This document shows, in pieces, positions 26,827 to 36,605 of a stretch of DNA of 64,000 nucleotides. Numbering within the stretch: position 1 is the first letter of the stretch; each line of letters begins with the position of its first letter. The notes beneath the pieces are model-generated. The model was not told the origin of the DNA and did no database searches. It saw only the letters and a program-made list of their open reading frames with translations. The position numbers and the translations under genes were made by a program. This DNA comes from Marinicella sediminis (lineage in GTDB: Bacteria; Pseudomonadota; Gammaproteobacteria; Xanthomonadales; Marinicellaceae), in the NCBI RefSeq assembly GCF_002000055.1, contig NZ_MVBD01000014.1, positions 1 through 64,000 on the forward strand, written 5' to 3'.

Positions 26827-27313
26827 GATTTTCCTCTATCAATTATGATCAGACATATTTAATCCAACTGCACTTAACAGGGTCAATGTCCCATGATGAA
26901 AATGTCAGGAACGCTAAAAAAAATGACGCTATTTTGAAAATCTCAGGAGAGCTGATGATCAGCTCGACCCGCTGACTTGATTAGGCAGATCATGCAGATA
27001 TGGTGGTTTGACGAAGTCAAGAAGCCATAATGGAATGATCGATAAGCCGTGAGCGATAGCGAATCAGAGCGTCGAGCGCTTGATCACACGACATGATCAC
27101 CGAGGCCTCGGTCTCTGTTCCAGACGAGACCCTAACTCCTCCATCCGTAGAGTCGGCATTCACTTTTGTCAGCAACAAAAGTGAATGAAGTCCCAAGGTC
27201 ATTCCTATGACATGCTTAATGGCTCAATCGAAGACCTTTAAATAAGTAAACCGCCACTGATTTGTGTCAGGTCACTTGACCACCACAAAACTTCATAGTT
27301 AAATCCTTTGATC
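26827..27313. other. intergenic stretch with a strong hairpin
   Basis: About 490 bases. A perfect 12-base-arm hairpin lies at 27158-27186 (listed separately). A 61-codon minus-strand frame at 27017-27202 spans the hairpin and has no ribosome site; it is not called. A GC-rich patch at 27080-27125 (GAGGCCTCGG) is next to it. Confidence 0.5.
27158..27186. repeat. perfect 12-base inverted repeat
   Basis: Arms ATTCACTTTTGT (27158-27169) and ACAAAAGTGAAT (27175-27186) with the loop CAGCA. It lies alone in an intergenic region between divergently transcribed genes, far from either start, so it may be a mobile-repeat remnant rather than an operator. Confidence 0.65.
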
Positions 27314-27991
27314 ATGCCCATCGTACTCATCATCATCTTTATATTGATCATCTTTGGCCCTCAATTGTGGGTGAAGTATGTGCTGCGCAAACACAACGCC
27401 CAATTGGATCATCTGGACGGCACCGGTGGAGAGCTGGCCGTACACCTGATTGAACGTTTTGAGCTTGACGGTGTGCGGGTGGTCAAAGGCCAACCCGGCG
27501 AAGACCATTATGATCCACAAAACAAAGTGGTTTCGCTCAGCCCCGATCATTTTGATGGTAAATCACTCACCGCGGTTGCGGTAGCCGCCCATGAAGTGGG
27601 TCACGCCATCCAGTTCTGCCGTGAAGAACCCGTCAGTCGCCTGAGGGACAAATACCTGGGGAAAGCCTACCGCATCCGTCACTTTGGGGTGATGTTTCTC
27701 ATGGCTGCGCCCTTTTTGGCAGTGGTATTCCGCATTCCTCATTTGGCTGTACTGACCATCATCATTGGACTGGCGACCATGATTGTTTCGGTGTTGATGC
27801 ATGTGGCGGTGTTACCCGAAGAGTACGATGCCAGTTTCAACAAAGCCATGCCAATACTTTCTGAAGGCTACCTCAGCAGTGACCAGCTGCCGAAAGTACG
27901 CCAGATCCTCAAAGCCTGCGCCCTGACCTACGTCGCCGCAGCCATGGCCGACATCCTCAACCTGTGGCGCTGGATCCGGTTTATCAGATAG
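27314..27991 (+). CDS. YugP-like zinc metallopeptidase
   Basis: A 225-residue membrane-bound metallopeptidase of the Zn_peptidase_2 family. The N-terminal segment PIVLIIIFILIIFGPQLWV is a membrane anchor; the zinc site is VAVAAHEVGHAIQ (HExxH) at about residues 95-100; two further membrane segments follow (VMFLMAAPFLAVVFRIP, VLTIIIGLATMIVSVLMHVAVL) and LPEEYDASFNKAMPIL is the conserved third-ligand region. The ATG at 27314 gives the normal family length. A decayed fragment matching its C-terminal codons lies at 38400-38480. Confidence 0.92.
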   Translation: MPIVLIIIFILIIFGPQLWVKYVLRKHNAQLDHLDGTGGELAVHLIERFELDGVRVVKGQPGEDHYDPQNKVVSLSPDHFDGKSLTAVAVAAHEVGHAIQFCREEPVSRLRDKYLGKAYRIRHFGVMFLMAAPFLAVVFRIPHLAVLTIIIGLATMIVSVLMHVAVLPEEYDASFNKAMPILSEGYLSSDQLPKVRQILKACALTYVAAAMADILNLWRWIRFIR

Positions 27992-28134
27992 ATTGGAATT
28001 GAAAAATCATGGCGATTTGCTGAACAGCTTGCAAAGACTTGGTGCAAAAGCCCATTGTGCAAGCAATGGGCTTTGAATTGTCAGTTTCTCCCTTGTTGTT
28101 AATGAGCGAACTGTTCCTTTGTACTGATCACTGT

Positions 28135-31100
28135 TTATTCAAATCCATTGGAAAAAATCTCTTCAACCACCAACACTTCAACCGCACCTGAATCACACAA
28201 AACATGCCCGTCCATATCGCCATCAGCTGGACGTGGTAAACCGCGTTGATCGACTGCTGCATCACAGTTGCTTAGTCCAATGTCTATGGCCACTGAACCC
28301 GATCGGGGTTTGTGGGTGGGTGTTTGTCCACCATAATCACCCAAAGGAAACAACATGGGATCGGTCGACAGCAGATCCAAACCATTGCCATTGCCACACC
28401 ATTGACCCAGGACATTGTAACCAAAGCTGATGAACTGACCGTTTGTGGAGATCTGACAATCGTTGGCTGACAAGCCCGTCTCTGTGGCGCGTTGATTGCC
28501 ACTGAGGATGCTCATATACACATCCAGCCGTGAGCCACTGTTCACCGACACACCGCCGGTGGTGAGCTGACTGATGTTTTCGGTGATGGTGCTGTTGAAA
28601 ATACCCGCCGAGGCGTTGTTGGCCACAGCGATGCCAGCGGCCAGTGTTTCTGAACTGTTGTTGGAAACGGTGGTGTTTTGTAATTGGGCAAAGCCCCCCA
28701 AATACAGGCCACCGGCCAATGAATTTTGACCGTTTCCATCCAGTGCCTGGTTGTCAGTGATGCTCACTGAACGCAACATCAGCTGATCGCCCCGGTGGTG
28801 AATGCCGCCACCTGACAGGGCTTTGTTACCCGTCACCCAGACGTCTTCTAAAGTGACCTGAGCACCGGGACTGATGGACAGGCCACCACCGGAGAATTCG
28901 GTGAAGCCATCACGGATGGTCAGGCCACTGATGTGGGCATTGTTGCCACTGGAAACACTCAGGACCCGGCCGGCATTCATGCCTGAAAGCACCGTTTGAT
29001 CGACGCCACTGCCGAGTAACCGGGTGTCATCAAAGATGTACCACTGACCCACATCGGGGTCCACCCGATGCACCTGAGTCCCCAGACCGATGCTTTGTTC
29101 ACCGGGTAAACCATTGGCCAGTTGTAAAGCCGAGCGGAGCGAGCATTGGGGCATGTATTCACCCACTGCCGGGCAGGACAAACCATCCTCGCCACACAAC
29201 AAGGCACATGAGGTGCTTTCATCCACCGCTGTGTTGACGATGATGTCACTGATCGGTGCGACAGAAACATCCAATGCGGCCGCATTGGGCAGCAAGGGAT
29301 CATCCTGGTCCGCGGTTGTATCAACCATGATGAGGTAGCGATCTCCGGCTTGCTGAGTGTGATCCAATGAAACCGTCATGGGTATCACGGTCTGACTCCC
29401 TTGAGTTAAGGTGTTGATGGTGCATTGAAAGTCATCGCCATTGAGGTTGCATTGACCACCGGATGGGTTTTGCCAATTGATCACATTCAGTCGTTGATCC
29501 AGAATCAGTGATGTCGAGACATTGTTGGCATCCAGGGCCGAATTATTCTCGGCCGCCCGGTTGCGCAACACCACATCAAAGGTTAAATGATTCTGTATTC
29601 GGGAAACCACCTGGCTGCCTTCGATGCTGACCTGCACATCGGCCATGGGAATGGCATTGATTTGAAAGACCTCACACACTGTGGTTGATGTCGCTGTGGG
29701 CAGTTTAATGCCTTCCAAGAGAACCACATTATCCGTCACACAGACCTCCATATCGGCATCCTCAGTGTAGGTGTGTTGGATCACCAAATCAGCACCCCGT
29801 AAATCCGGCAACAAAGCGATGCCATCGATGCTGCCATCGGTGATGTCATCTTCATAGAGCATTTCACTGCCATCACCCAAGTCAATGCTGACCCAATACA
29901 AATCCACATCATCAATTTCATCCACCCGGAAGGTGAAATCTGTCGCATACCCACGGGCGATATTGATGGTGTTGTTGGCAATGCTTCGCGAGGCGACGCC
30001 TGACTCACGCAATGAGATCGTTGGCGGATCATTGACCGGTTGAACCACAATGGTGACTTCCGCCAGATTGGAACTTTCAATGCCATCATTGCTGATAAAG
30101 GTGAATGAATCGCTGCCATTGAAATCAGCTTCGGGGGTGTAGGTGTAAGGCTGGCCCAAGCCGTTGACCGCACCATCAAAAGCCAACGTGCCATGACTGG
30201 GCGGATCGATGATGGTGAAACTGAGGGTGTCCAGTGAACCATCAGGATCGGTGGCCAGCATGATGGATTGTCTGACCTGGTCTTCTGTGGCGAATAAGGT
30301 CACGCTTTCAGATATTGGTGGGCGGAAATTTCTCGACACATTGATGTTGACGGTGGCCGGTTCACTTTCGCTGGATTCAAAGCCATCACGTACCCGGAAA
30401 GTGAAACTGTCGGTGCCGGTGAACCCTTCATCAGATGCATACGTCACCATCGCAGTGTCATTGGACACATCCCGGTTGTATTCGATGACGCTGGTTTGAA
30501 ACACATGCACCAGATCCAGTTGTTCATCGAGCACGAACATTTGATCAGCATTCACCCCGATCGCTCTGGGTCTGGAAAAATCTCCCAACACAAAACAGCG
30601 GGTGTCAGTGGGGCAGCTGGATTTGGCTTCCCCGGCAAAAAAACCGTCCGGACTGAAGCGCTGGATGCGCCCTTTGCTGCCGCCATCGCCGAACTGACCC
30701 CAATCTGCGGTATAGATGTTGCCATTGGGGTCCACATCGATGCCGCTCAATTGGTAAAACTGTCCTCGTCCATTGCCAGCACTGCCGCCACCCGAACAGG
30801 TCACGCCATCAATGCAGGTGAAGCCAAAACTCGCACCCCGCGTGATGTCACAGCCTGATCCTCCGGAACACCTGCCTAACCACCTGATGTCATTGCTGAG
30901 GATCAGATCGCCGTTGGCGTTGCGCTTGGGGGCTTTGATTTTGAATAAACGGTGGGCAGTGGACACCAGGATGTCACCCTCAGCGGTGAAGTTGATGTCC
31001 CGTGCCACGTCGCGGTCATCATCGACGCAGTTATTGCCATCACACAACTTGATCAACTGAAAACCTGGTGGGGCGGTATCCGGACAAGGACCTGGGTTGG

Positions 31101-33141
31101 TTGACGTACCGGGCAGATAGTTGGCAATGGGGTTGATGGGAATGGCGTCATGCAAATCAAACACCCAGACCCGATCGCAACCCGGAGACAGGTACATCAC
31201 TTCGTCATCACTGATGTTGGCCGCATTGACCGAGCTCCAGGGTGCGTCTTCAGTGGTGTATTGTTGTACGGTTTGCAGGGTTTGTGCATCCAGGCGATAA
31301 ATGATGGGGCGTTGAGGTTCATTAACCGGGTCATACGCCGTGTAAATCACTTCATTGCGTTCAGGGTGCACTTTCAGTCCAAAAATATCCGCCTTTCTGG
31401 GCATGTTTCTGTGCGTCACATATTGTCCATTTTCATCGAAGATGGCCACCCGATGATTGGCCAGAGGATTTTGGTTATCCGGATCACAGCCTGAATTGGT
31501 GCCCACATCCAGTACATAGGTGATCTTATCGTCGGTGGTGGTGACATAAGAGGGGTTGGCCACTTGCTCAGGTGGCCGGTCCCGGCAATCAGTGGACAGC
31601 TTAGGCAGTCGGAAATCATCAATGAAAAATGGCAACAAAGGTGATTTGAAAAAGCCGTTTTGCGGCAGTGTCTCAAGGTGAAAACTCAGCGGGTCACCAT
31701 CGGGGTCAAAACCTTGTAAGGGGATTTGAACAAAATCAAAAGTTTGCGCATTGACGCTGTTGGCATCGGCCGATGGCAGCTGATTGGTGCCCTGTTGTTT
31801 GACGTTGATGATTTGAGTGACAGAGGCACTGTTGCCACTGGTGTCGGTGGCGGTCCAGATGACTTCGTTGATACCCCCCAACAACTCAACCCGCTCTCTG
31901 TTGAAGTTGTCGGTAAAAAAAGTCACGCCTGTGGCGGTGATGCTGATGTCGGGGTCACCCAAATCAAACACCTGAGGGACACCCATGCCCATACGTGAGA
32001 TGTTGGTTTTGCCATCAACCAGGTTACCCTCAAAAGCCAGGCTGGGTGGGGCCACAATGATCGGGTCTATGGTGTCAACCACGGTGATGTTTTGCGTGAA
32101 GGTGGTTTCATTCCGCTCACCTTCGGCATTGGGGCCATTGTCTTTGGCGGTCCAGGTGTGGGTGCTTTGTTCATTCAGTGGCCAAAAGCCTTTCTCTGCG
32201 ATCAGTTCGACCTGTCCATCACAGTTGTCCTCCACGATGAATGCCTGGCGCAGTACATCGCCATTGCTCAGGTTGGTGGCCACATTGAGTGAATCAAATG
32301 TGGTGCCACCAATGTCCACGGCTTCAAAAACGAAATCCTGACTGCCCAAGGCGCTGAATGTGGGCGCAAACAGATCCAACACACTGACTTTTTGATAATC
32401 GATGTTGATGGCACCACTGGGAAACGGATCAAACACTTCATTCAAAGCGGTACCCAGGGGAAATTTGCCCAACTCAATGCCGATGTTTAAAATGGTTTCA
32501 GCGGCTATTACACCGGCAGTGCCACCCAGATATTTTTCCACCCCTTTGGGCAAACCCGGAATGTAGATGAACACAAAATCAATCGGAGAGACCAGGGTTT
32601 CTGCTGTCCATTGTAGGTAATGGTTACCAACCGGCACCGTGTATTGGTCGTTTAAATCAGTGGTGATGTCGGTGCCAAAAGTATTGAAGTCAACCCGTGT
32701 GGCAGTGTTCCAGTGAAAAGTCGTGGGTGTGCCAAATGCACCCCAGTGCTGATCCCGCGAAGTCGGCACACTCAGAATGTTGTTGCGGTATTCAACTTCC
32801 CTTTCATGATCGACAGTGACACTGCAATTGTTGCCCGGGTTGAAAACAACATCTTCAGGCCGGTACAAGATGGGCGCACAACCCTTGAGCCCAAGGTTCA
32901 ATGCATAGCTGGCAAGTGACGCTTCAAAACTGCCCACCAGCGCGGCGCCAAAAGCCGCGTTGTAAGCTACACCCTGGCCATAAACACACGCATCATTGAT
33001 GGCATCACCCCGTTGTTCAAAGGCTTTTTCGCGATCAAACACTGCAGTTTGGGGGGGATTGGCGTAGGCCGGAGCGGCTAACAAACAACCCAGCACCAGG
33101 GTCACCCGGTTCAGGCGATTCAATCGTTTTGGTAAAGACAT
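28135..33141 (-). CDS. giant secreted multidomain protein ending in IFSNGFE
   Basis: A 1668-residue secreted protein. Signal peptide to about residue 27, a region of unknown fold (30-330), an HYR/Ig-like domain (about 335-450), and a cadherin-like domain that begins GFDPDGDPLSFHLETLPQNG (about 477-496) and resumes at VTYASDEGFTGTDSFTFRVRDG (about 899-920). Between these lies some 400 residues resembling an NHL-type beta-propeller (GIDVDPNGNIYTADWGQFGD, GRIQRFSPDGFF). A second cadherin-like domain (940-1035), a DUF11-like part, a CSLRSALQLANG segment and a beta-helix of the choice-of-anchor type follow. The last residues are VVEEIFSNGFE, a likely sorting or anchoring signal. It starts 61 bases after the kinase gene and may be cotranscribed. 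Confidence 0.88.
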   Translation of the reverse strand: MSLPKRLNRLNRVTLVLGCLLAAPAYANPPQTAVFDREKAFEQRGDAINDACVYGQGVAYNAAFGAALVGSFEASLASYALNLGLKGCAPILYRPEDVVFNPGNNCSVTVDHEREVEYRNNILSVPTSRDQHWGAFGTPTTFHWNTATRVDFNTFGTDITTDLNDQYTVPVGNHYLQWTAETLVSPIDFVFIYIPGLPKGVEKYLGGTAGVIAAETILNIGIELGKFPLGTALNEVFDPFPSGAINIDYQKVSVLDLFAPTFSALGSQDFVFEAVDIGGTTFDSLNVATNLSNGDVLRQAFIVEDNCDGQVELIAEKGFWPLNEQSTHTWTAKDNGPNAEGERNETTFTQNITVVDTIDPIIVAPPSLAFEGNLVDGKTNISRMGMGVPQVFDLGDPDISITATGVTFFTDNFNRERVELLGGINEVIWTATDTSGNSASVTQIINVKQQGTNQLPSADANSVNAQTFDFVQIPLQGFDPDGDPLSFHLETLPQNGFFKSPLLPFFIDDFRLPKLSTDCRDRPPEQVANPSYVTTTDDKITYVLDVGTNSGCDPDNQNPLANHRVAIFDENGQYVTHRNMPRKADIFGLKVHPERNEVIYTAYDPVNEPQRPIIYRLDAQTLQTVQQYTTEDAPWSSVNAANISDDEVMYLSPGCDRVWVFDLHDAIPINPIANYLPGTSTNPGPCPDTAPPGFQLIKLCDGNNCVDDDRDVARDINFTAEGDILVSTAHRLFKIKAPKRNANGDLILSNDIRWLGRCSGGSGCDITRGASFGFTCIDGVTCSGGGSAGNGRGQFYQLSGIDVDPNGNIYTADWGQFGDGGSKGRIQRFSPDGFFAGEAKSSCPTDTRCFVLGDFSRPRAIGVNADQMFVLDEQLDLVHVFQTSVIEYNRDVSNDTAMVTYASDEGFTGTDSFTFRVRDGFESSESEPATVNINVSRNFRPPISESVTLFATEDQVRQSIMLATDPDGSLDTLSFTIIDPPSHGTLAFDGAVNGLGQPYTYTPEADFNGSDSFTFISNDGIESSNLAEVTIVVQPVNDPPTISLRESGVASRSIANNTINIARGYATDFTFRVDEIDDVDLYWVSIDLGDGSEMLYEDDITDGSIDGIALLPDLRGADLVIQHTYTEDADMEVCVTDNVVLLEGIKLPTATSTTVCEVFQINAIPMADVQVSIEGSQVVSRIQNHLTFDVVLRNRAAENNSALDANNVSTSLILDQRLNVINWQNPSGGQCNLNGDDFQCTINTLTQGSQTVIPMTVSLDHTQQAGDRYLIMVDTTADQDDPLLPNAAALDVSVAPISDIIVNTAVDESTSCALLCGEDGLSCPAVGEYMPQCSLRSALQLANGLPGEQSIGLGTQVHRVDPDVGQWYIFDDTRLLGSGVDQTVLSGMNAGRVLSVSSGNNAHISGLTIRDGFTEFSGGGLSISPGAQVTLEDVWVTGNKALSGGGIHHRGDQLMLRSVSITDNQALDGNGQNSLAGGLYLGGFAQLQNTTVSNNSSETLAAGIAVANNASAGIFNSTITENISQLTTGGVSVNSGSRLDVYMSILSGNQRATETGLSANDCQISTNGQFISFGYNVLGQWCGNGNGLDLLSTDPMLFPLGDYGGQTPTHKPRSGSVAIDIGLSNCDAAVDQRGLPRPADGDMDGHVLCDSGAVEVLVVEEIFSNGFE

Positions 33142-33202
33142 GTTGGCTTATTTCTCTGTGGCTCAGTGATATAGGCGTAAGCCATCAGTCTTTGGGATCA
33201 TC

Positions 33203-35740
33203 TCATTCCAGTTTGTGCAATGCTTGTTGGGTTTTAACCGTTCGGGGATCTCCCGGTGGGAAGGCTTTGGTGGCATGGTTCAATACAGCTTGCCAGTGTG
33301 CTCTGGCTGTTTCAATATCGCCCAAACCGTGTGCAGCCTCACCCAGATCATAACGGGTCCAGACCGTGACCCAGCTGTCCGGACCATCCATTGTTTTGCG
33401 GGTCTCCCAGGTGTCATTGAGGATGTTTTGGGCCTGTTCAAACTGACCTTTGGCGTTGTAAACCCGACCCAGGCCCTGTTGTGCAGTCATCAGGATGTAG
33501 TCAGGTTGATCGCTGGCAGCCTGCATGATCTGTATGGCTTCGGTGTAGCTTTGTTCTGCCTCATCAAGCCGTCCGATACCCAACTGTCCCCGTCCCACCA
33601 GATTCAAATCATAAGCCACATAAGGGTGTGCGTTGCCACGGGCCCGGCGTTCAATCATCAACACCTCTTCAGACAATGGCAAAGCCTGCGCAAACTCCTC
33701 CAGCTGATTGTGTAGAAAGGCTTTCATTAACAGTATGCCAGCCAACTCAGGACTGTCAGCAGCATGCACTTGTCGGGCAGATTTGACCGCCACCACCAGG
33801 TGTTCTTTCGCCTCATCGGTGTGACCTGCCTGGGTCAAACCTCCAGCCAGGTTGGCATGACCATCAATCACTTTTGGGTGTCGCTCACCGAAGCTCAATT
33901 TGAGGATGCGCAACGCTTCACGGTAATGTCCAATGGCTTCATCAAACATCCCCTGATGATCATAGGCCATGGCGACGTAATTATGCGCCGTACCCACCCG
34001 GTCATGATCAGGGCCATGCAAAGCCGTCCGAATGGCCAGTGATTGTTGGTGATGGGATAGACACACCTCAAACTGGCTGGCGTTGCATGCCATAACGCCG
34101 AGGTTGTTGAGGGCTGTGGCCACCACCCTGTGGTATTGACCAAACCGCTTTGTGACGATGTCTTTGGCGAGGGTTGAATGGTGTTTGCTGTCCTCAGCAC
34201 TGCCTGAATTGAACGTAATGTCTGCCATCAACAGATGTAAACCGGCCCGTTGCTCGACATCTTCGTCTTCGGTTCTGTCCAACCCGGCCAGGGCTTTTTC
34301 GATGGCTGCTTTGGCGTCCGGGTATTTCCCCAGCTTCAGGTAAGCCCGACCGATGGTTTGGTAGAGCTGGGTTTGTAATTCTGGTTCATCCGCCAGTTCT
34401 GATTCAATCTCCTTGAGGCCTTGATCCAACAATGCTTTGGGATCAATGGCTTGTCCTTGAGCCACCATGGGATTAGCCCGGTCAAATAAATTCACCATAA
34501 ACCCGGAAACCCGATCAGACCGTTCTACCTGTGCCAGCACACGGCTTTGTTCAATGTCCAGTCGGTACAAATGAAACCCCAACAGCAACGACAGCACCGC
34601 AGTGAATGCAACGGCAGCAACCACTCCCCCGGTGTTTCTTTGACAAAACAAACGGACAGATTGCCAAAAACCAGGTGGCTTCATCAGGATGGGCTCATGA
34701 TGAACAAACCGTTTGATGTCCTCAGCCAACAAGCTGACACTTTGGTACCTGTTGGCCGGATCAGCCTGACAACATGCCAATAAAATGGGGTCGATGACAG
34801 GATCGATCTTCGGGTTTAACTGACTCAATGGCGTAGGCTGTGCTTTGTGCAACAAATTGGCTATTTCTCCAATCGCCTTGTCTTGTAGTTCATGCGGCCC
34901 TTTCCCGCTGAGCAAATGATACAGCAGCACACCCAAGGCATACACATCTGTGGCCGTCGTCAATAAACCACCATTCAACTGTTCCGGAGAAGCGAATTGC
35001 GGGGTCATGATGCTGGTCATGGAGCCCGTATTGGCATGACCCTGGTCTTCATCGATCCATTTGGCAATGCCAAAGTCCAACAATTTCACTTGTCCCGAGT
35101 CATCAATCAACACATTGGCTGGTTTGATGTCCCGGTGCACGATCAGCCGCTGATGTGCAAACTGAACCGCCGCACACAAGTCAAGAAACAACGCCAGACG
35201 TTGGCGCTGATTGAGGTCATGTTTATTCGCATAACTGAGAATGTCTTCACCCTGAACATATTCCATCACCAGATAAGGCTGCACCGTTTCGTCATCACTT
35301 TGCCATTGCCCGCCATCCAGTAAAGTGGCAATATTCGGGTGCTGCAAACTGGCCAATACCTGACGCTCCTCAACAAACCGATGACGGAGGTTCTGCTGAC
35401 CTGAGCGCATCAGTTTGATCGCCACCTGACGCTCATACTCGCCATCATCCCTTTGGGCCAGATACACATCCCCCATACCGCCACGGCCCAAAAGATTCAG
35501 CACCCGCCAGGAACCGATGCGTTCCGGTGGTTCTTCGTCAAACATTTGACTGGCTGAAACAACGGCAGATTCCACAGAATCTTGTTCAGACTGGTGTACC
35601 TTGAGCATGTCTTGCAGGGTGTTGAGCAACTCAGGGTGTTTGCTGGCAAAAGCATCAATGGCCTTGGCCTGCTCTGATTGAGGCAGCTGGATAATGGCCT
35701 GAAAATGCTCATCCAGGATGAGAAAGGATTGATTATTCAT
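33203..35740 (-). CDS. PknB-type serine/threonine kinase with transmembrane segment and TPR repeats
   Basis: An 845-residue signalling kinase. The catalytic domain (about 75-345) has the glycine loop LLGRGGMGDVY, Lys109 in VAIKLM, the HRDIKPANV loop (Asp204) and DFG (222-224), so all key residues are present. A single membrane helix follows (about 371-392, GGVVAAVAFTAVLSLLLGFH), putting the C-terminal 450 residues outside the cytoplasm. That part is built of TPR units (for example VATALNNLGVMACNASQFEV, GTAHNYVAMAYDHQGMFDEA). The start overlaps the sigma factor stop by four bases, a tight pair typical of this family. The targets are unknown. Confidence 0.95.
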   Translation of the reverse strand: MNNQSFLILDEHFQAIIQLPQSEQAKAIDAFASKHPELLNTLQDMLKVHQSEQDSVESAVVSASQMFDEEPPERIGSWRVLNLLGRGGMGDVYLAQRDDGEYERQVAIKLMRSGQQNLRHRFVEERQVLASLQHPNIATLLDGGQWQSDDETVQPYLVMEYVQGEDILSYANKHDLNQRQRLALFLDLCAAVQFAHQRLIVHRDIKPANVLIDDSGQVKLLDFGIAKWIDEDQGHANTGSMTSIMTPQFASPEQLNGGLLTTATDVYALGVLLYHLLSGKGPHELQDKAIGEIANLLHKAQPTPLSQLNPKIDPVIDPILLACCQADPANRYQSVSLLAEDIKRFVHHEPILMKPPGFWQSVRLFCQRNTGGVVAAVAFTAVLSLLLGFHLYRLDIEQSRVLAQVERSDRVSGFMVNLFDRANPMVAQGQAIDPKALLDQGLKEIESELADEPELQTQLYQTIGRAYLKLGKYPDAKAAIEKALAGLDRTEDEDVEQRAGLHLLMADITFNSGSAEDSKHHSTLAKDIVTKRFGQYHRVVATALNNLGVMACNASQFEVCLSHHQQSLAIRTALHGPDHDRVGTAHNYVAMAYDHQGMFDEAIGHYREALRILKLSFGERHPKVIDGHANLAGGLTQAGHTDEAKEHLVVAVKSARQVHAADSPELAGILLMKAFLHNQLEEFAQALPLSEEVLMIERRARGNAHPYVAYDLNLVGRGQLGIGRLDEAEQSYTEAIQIMQAASDQPDYILMTAQQGLGRVYNAKGQFEQAQNILNDTWETRKTMDGPDSWVTVWTRYDLGEAAHGLGDIETARAHWQAVLNHATKAFPPGDPRTVKTQQALHKLE

Positions 35741-36294
35741 GGTTTAATTTGACTGCCTATCCAGGCCCTGGCGGTGATCAGGTCTCGTTTAATCGTGGCT
35801 TCACCCACTGCGAAATGTGTGGCCATTTCCTTCACCGTCATGCCACCAAAATAGTGGCATTCAATGACTTCAGCTTTTCTGGCATCCAGAGCAAGTAGCT
35901 GATTCAATGCGGCTTCCAAATCCAGAATTTCATAGCCATTGTGGGCCTCTTCGGCCAAATCAGCATGGATGTTCATGGTGATTTTCTGAGGGTTATTGCC
36001 GCGTTTTTGGGCATGACGTGAACGGGCTTCATCGACCAGGACATTGCGCATGACTTTGGCCATGATGGCCATCCAGGCCAAAGGTGAATGGGGCGATTGC
36101 TGACCTTTGAACCAGCGCATCACGGCCTCGTTAACCAATTCTGTGGTTTGAAAAGCCTGACCTGACTCCCGGCGCAATTGTCGCCGTGCCATGCGTTTGA
36201 GCTCCGGGTAGGCCTCATTGATCAACTCATCGGTAGTCCATGTGTTTTCATTGGTCTCAACGGGTCTTTCATCTGAGTTGTTTTCTTCTGTCAT
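35737..36294 (-). CDS. ECF sigma factor paired with the Ser/Thr kinase
   Basis: A 185-residue sigma factor of the kinase-linked ECF type (TIGR02999-like). Region 2: YPELKRMARRQLRRE, FQTTELVNEAVMRWF, AWMAIMAKVMRNVLVDEARSRHAQKRG; region 4: KAEVIECHYFGGMTVKEMATHFAVGEATIKRDLITARAW. Compared with the factor at 1033-1608, the first helix is changed (WTTDELINEAYPEL instead of LLLDQWSHGDRAVENKL). The ATG at 36294 has AGG upstream and starts the conserved part; the frame runs open to 36576 but that extension has no sigma features. It overlaps the kinase gene. Confidence 0.92.
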   Translation of the reverse strand: MTEENNSDERPVETNENTWTTDELINEAYPELKRMARRQLRRESGQAFQTTELVNEAVMRWFKGQQSPHSPLAWMAIMAKVMRNVLVDEARSRHAQKRGNNPQKITMNIHADLAEEAHNGYEILDLEAALNQLLALDARKAEVIECHYFGGMTVKEMATHFAVGEATIKRDLITARAWIGSQIKP

Positions 36295-36605
36295 TAAAAC
36301 CTGTGGCCAAAGATACGTGAGGCCAAAAGCACCACAGACCATTGAATTATGGAGTTTTATTAGTGTATCAGAAACCACAAGACAGATAAACACAGCCCCC
36401 TTCGACTTTGAGCTGTTGAAAAACAACGATACATTGAAGTCATTCTCCCAGGCAAACATTTTACCAGCCCATGGGATAGGAACACTGTACATCTGGAGGA
36501 CTGTTGAACTGCTCGGGCCACCGACTTGGTTGGTGAACGAATAACGACTTATTAAGTCGTTCACTTGAACCATCAAAATGAAGTCCAGACATCATGTATC
36601 AATCC
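36295..36605. other. upstream region of the sigma/kinase operon
   Basis: About 310 bases that hold the nested inverted repeats at 36533-36564 (listed separately) and probably the promoter. A plus-strand frame (36218-36544) overlapping it has no protein features and is not called. Confidence 0.5.
36533..36564. promoter_or_regulatory. nested, mutually exclusive inverted repeats
   Basis: Outer arms GTGAACGA (36533-36540) and TCGTTCAC (36557-36564) are perfect; inner arms AACGACTTA (36543-36551) and TAAGTCGTT (36553-36561) are also perfect. The two share bases 36557-36561, so only one hairpin can form at a time. It lies 42 bases after the FG-GAP gene stop and 240 bases before the sigma start. 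Confidence 0.55.

Noticed and set aside
27017-27202. 61-codon minus-strand frame over the hairpin
   Set aside because: It consists largely of the inverted repeat and a GC-rich patch and has no ribosome site.
36295-36576. N-terminal extension of the kinase-linked sigma factor
   Set aside because: No sigma features, and a good start with AGG upstream exists at 36294.
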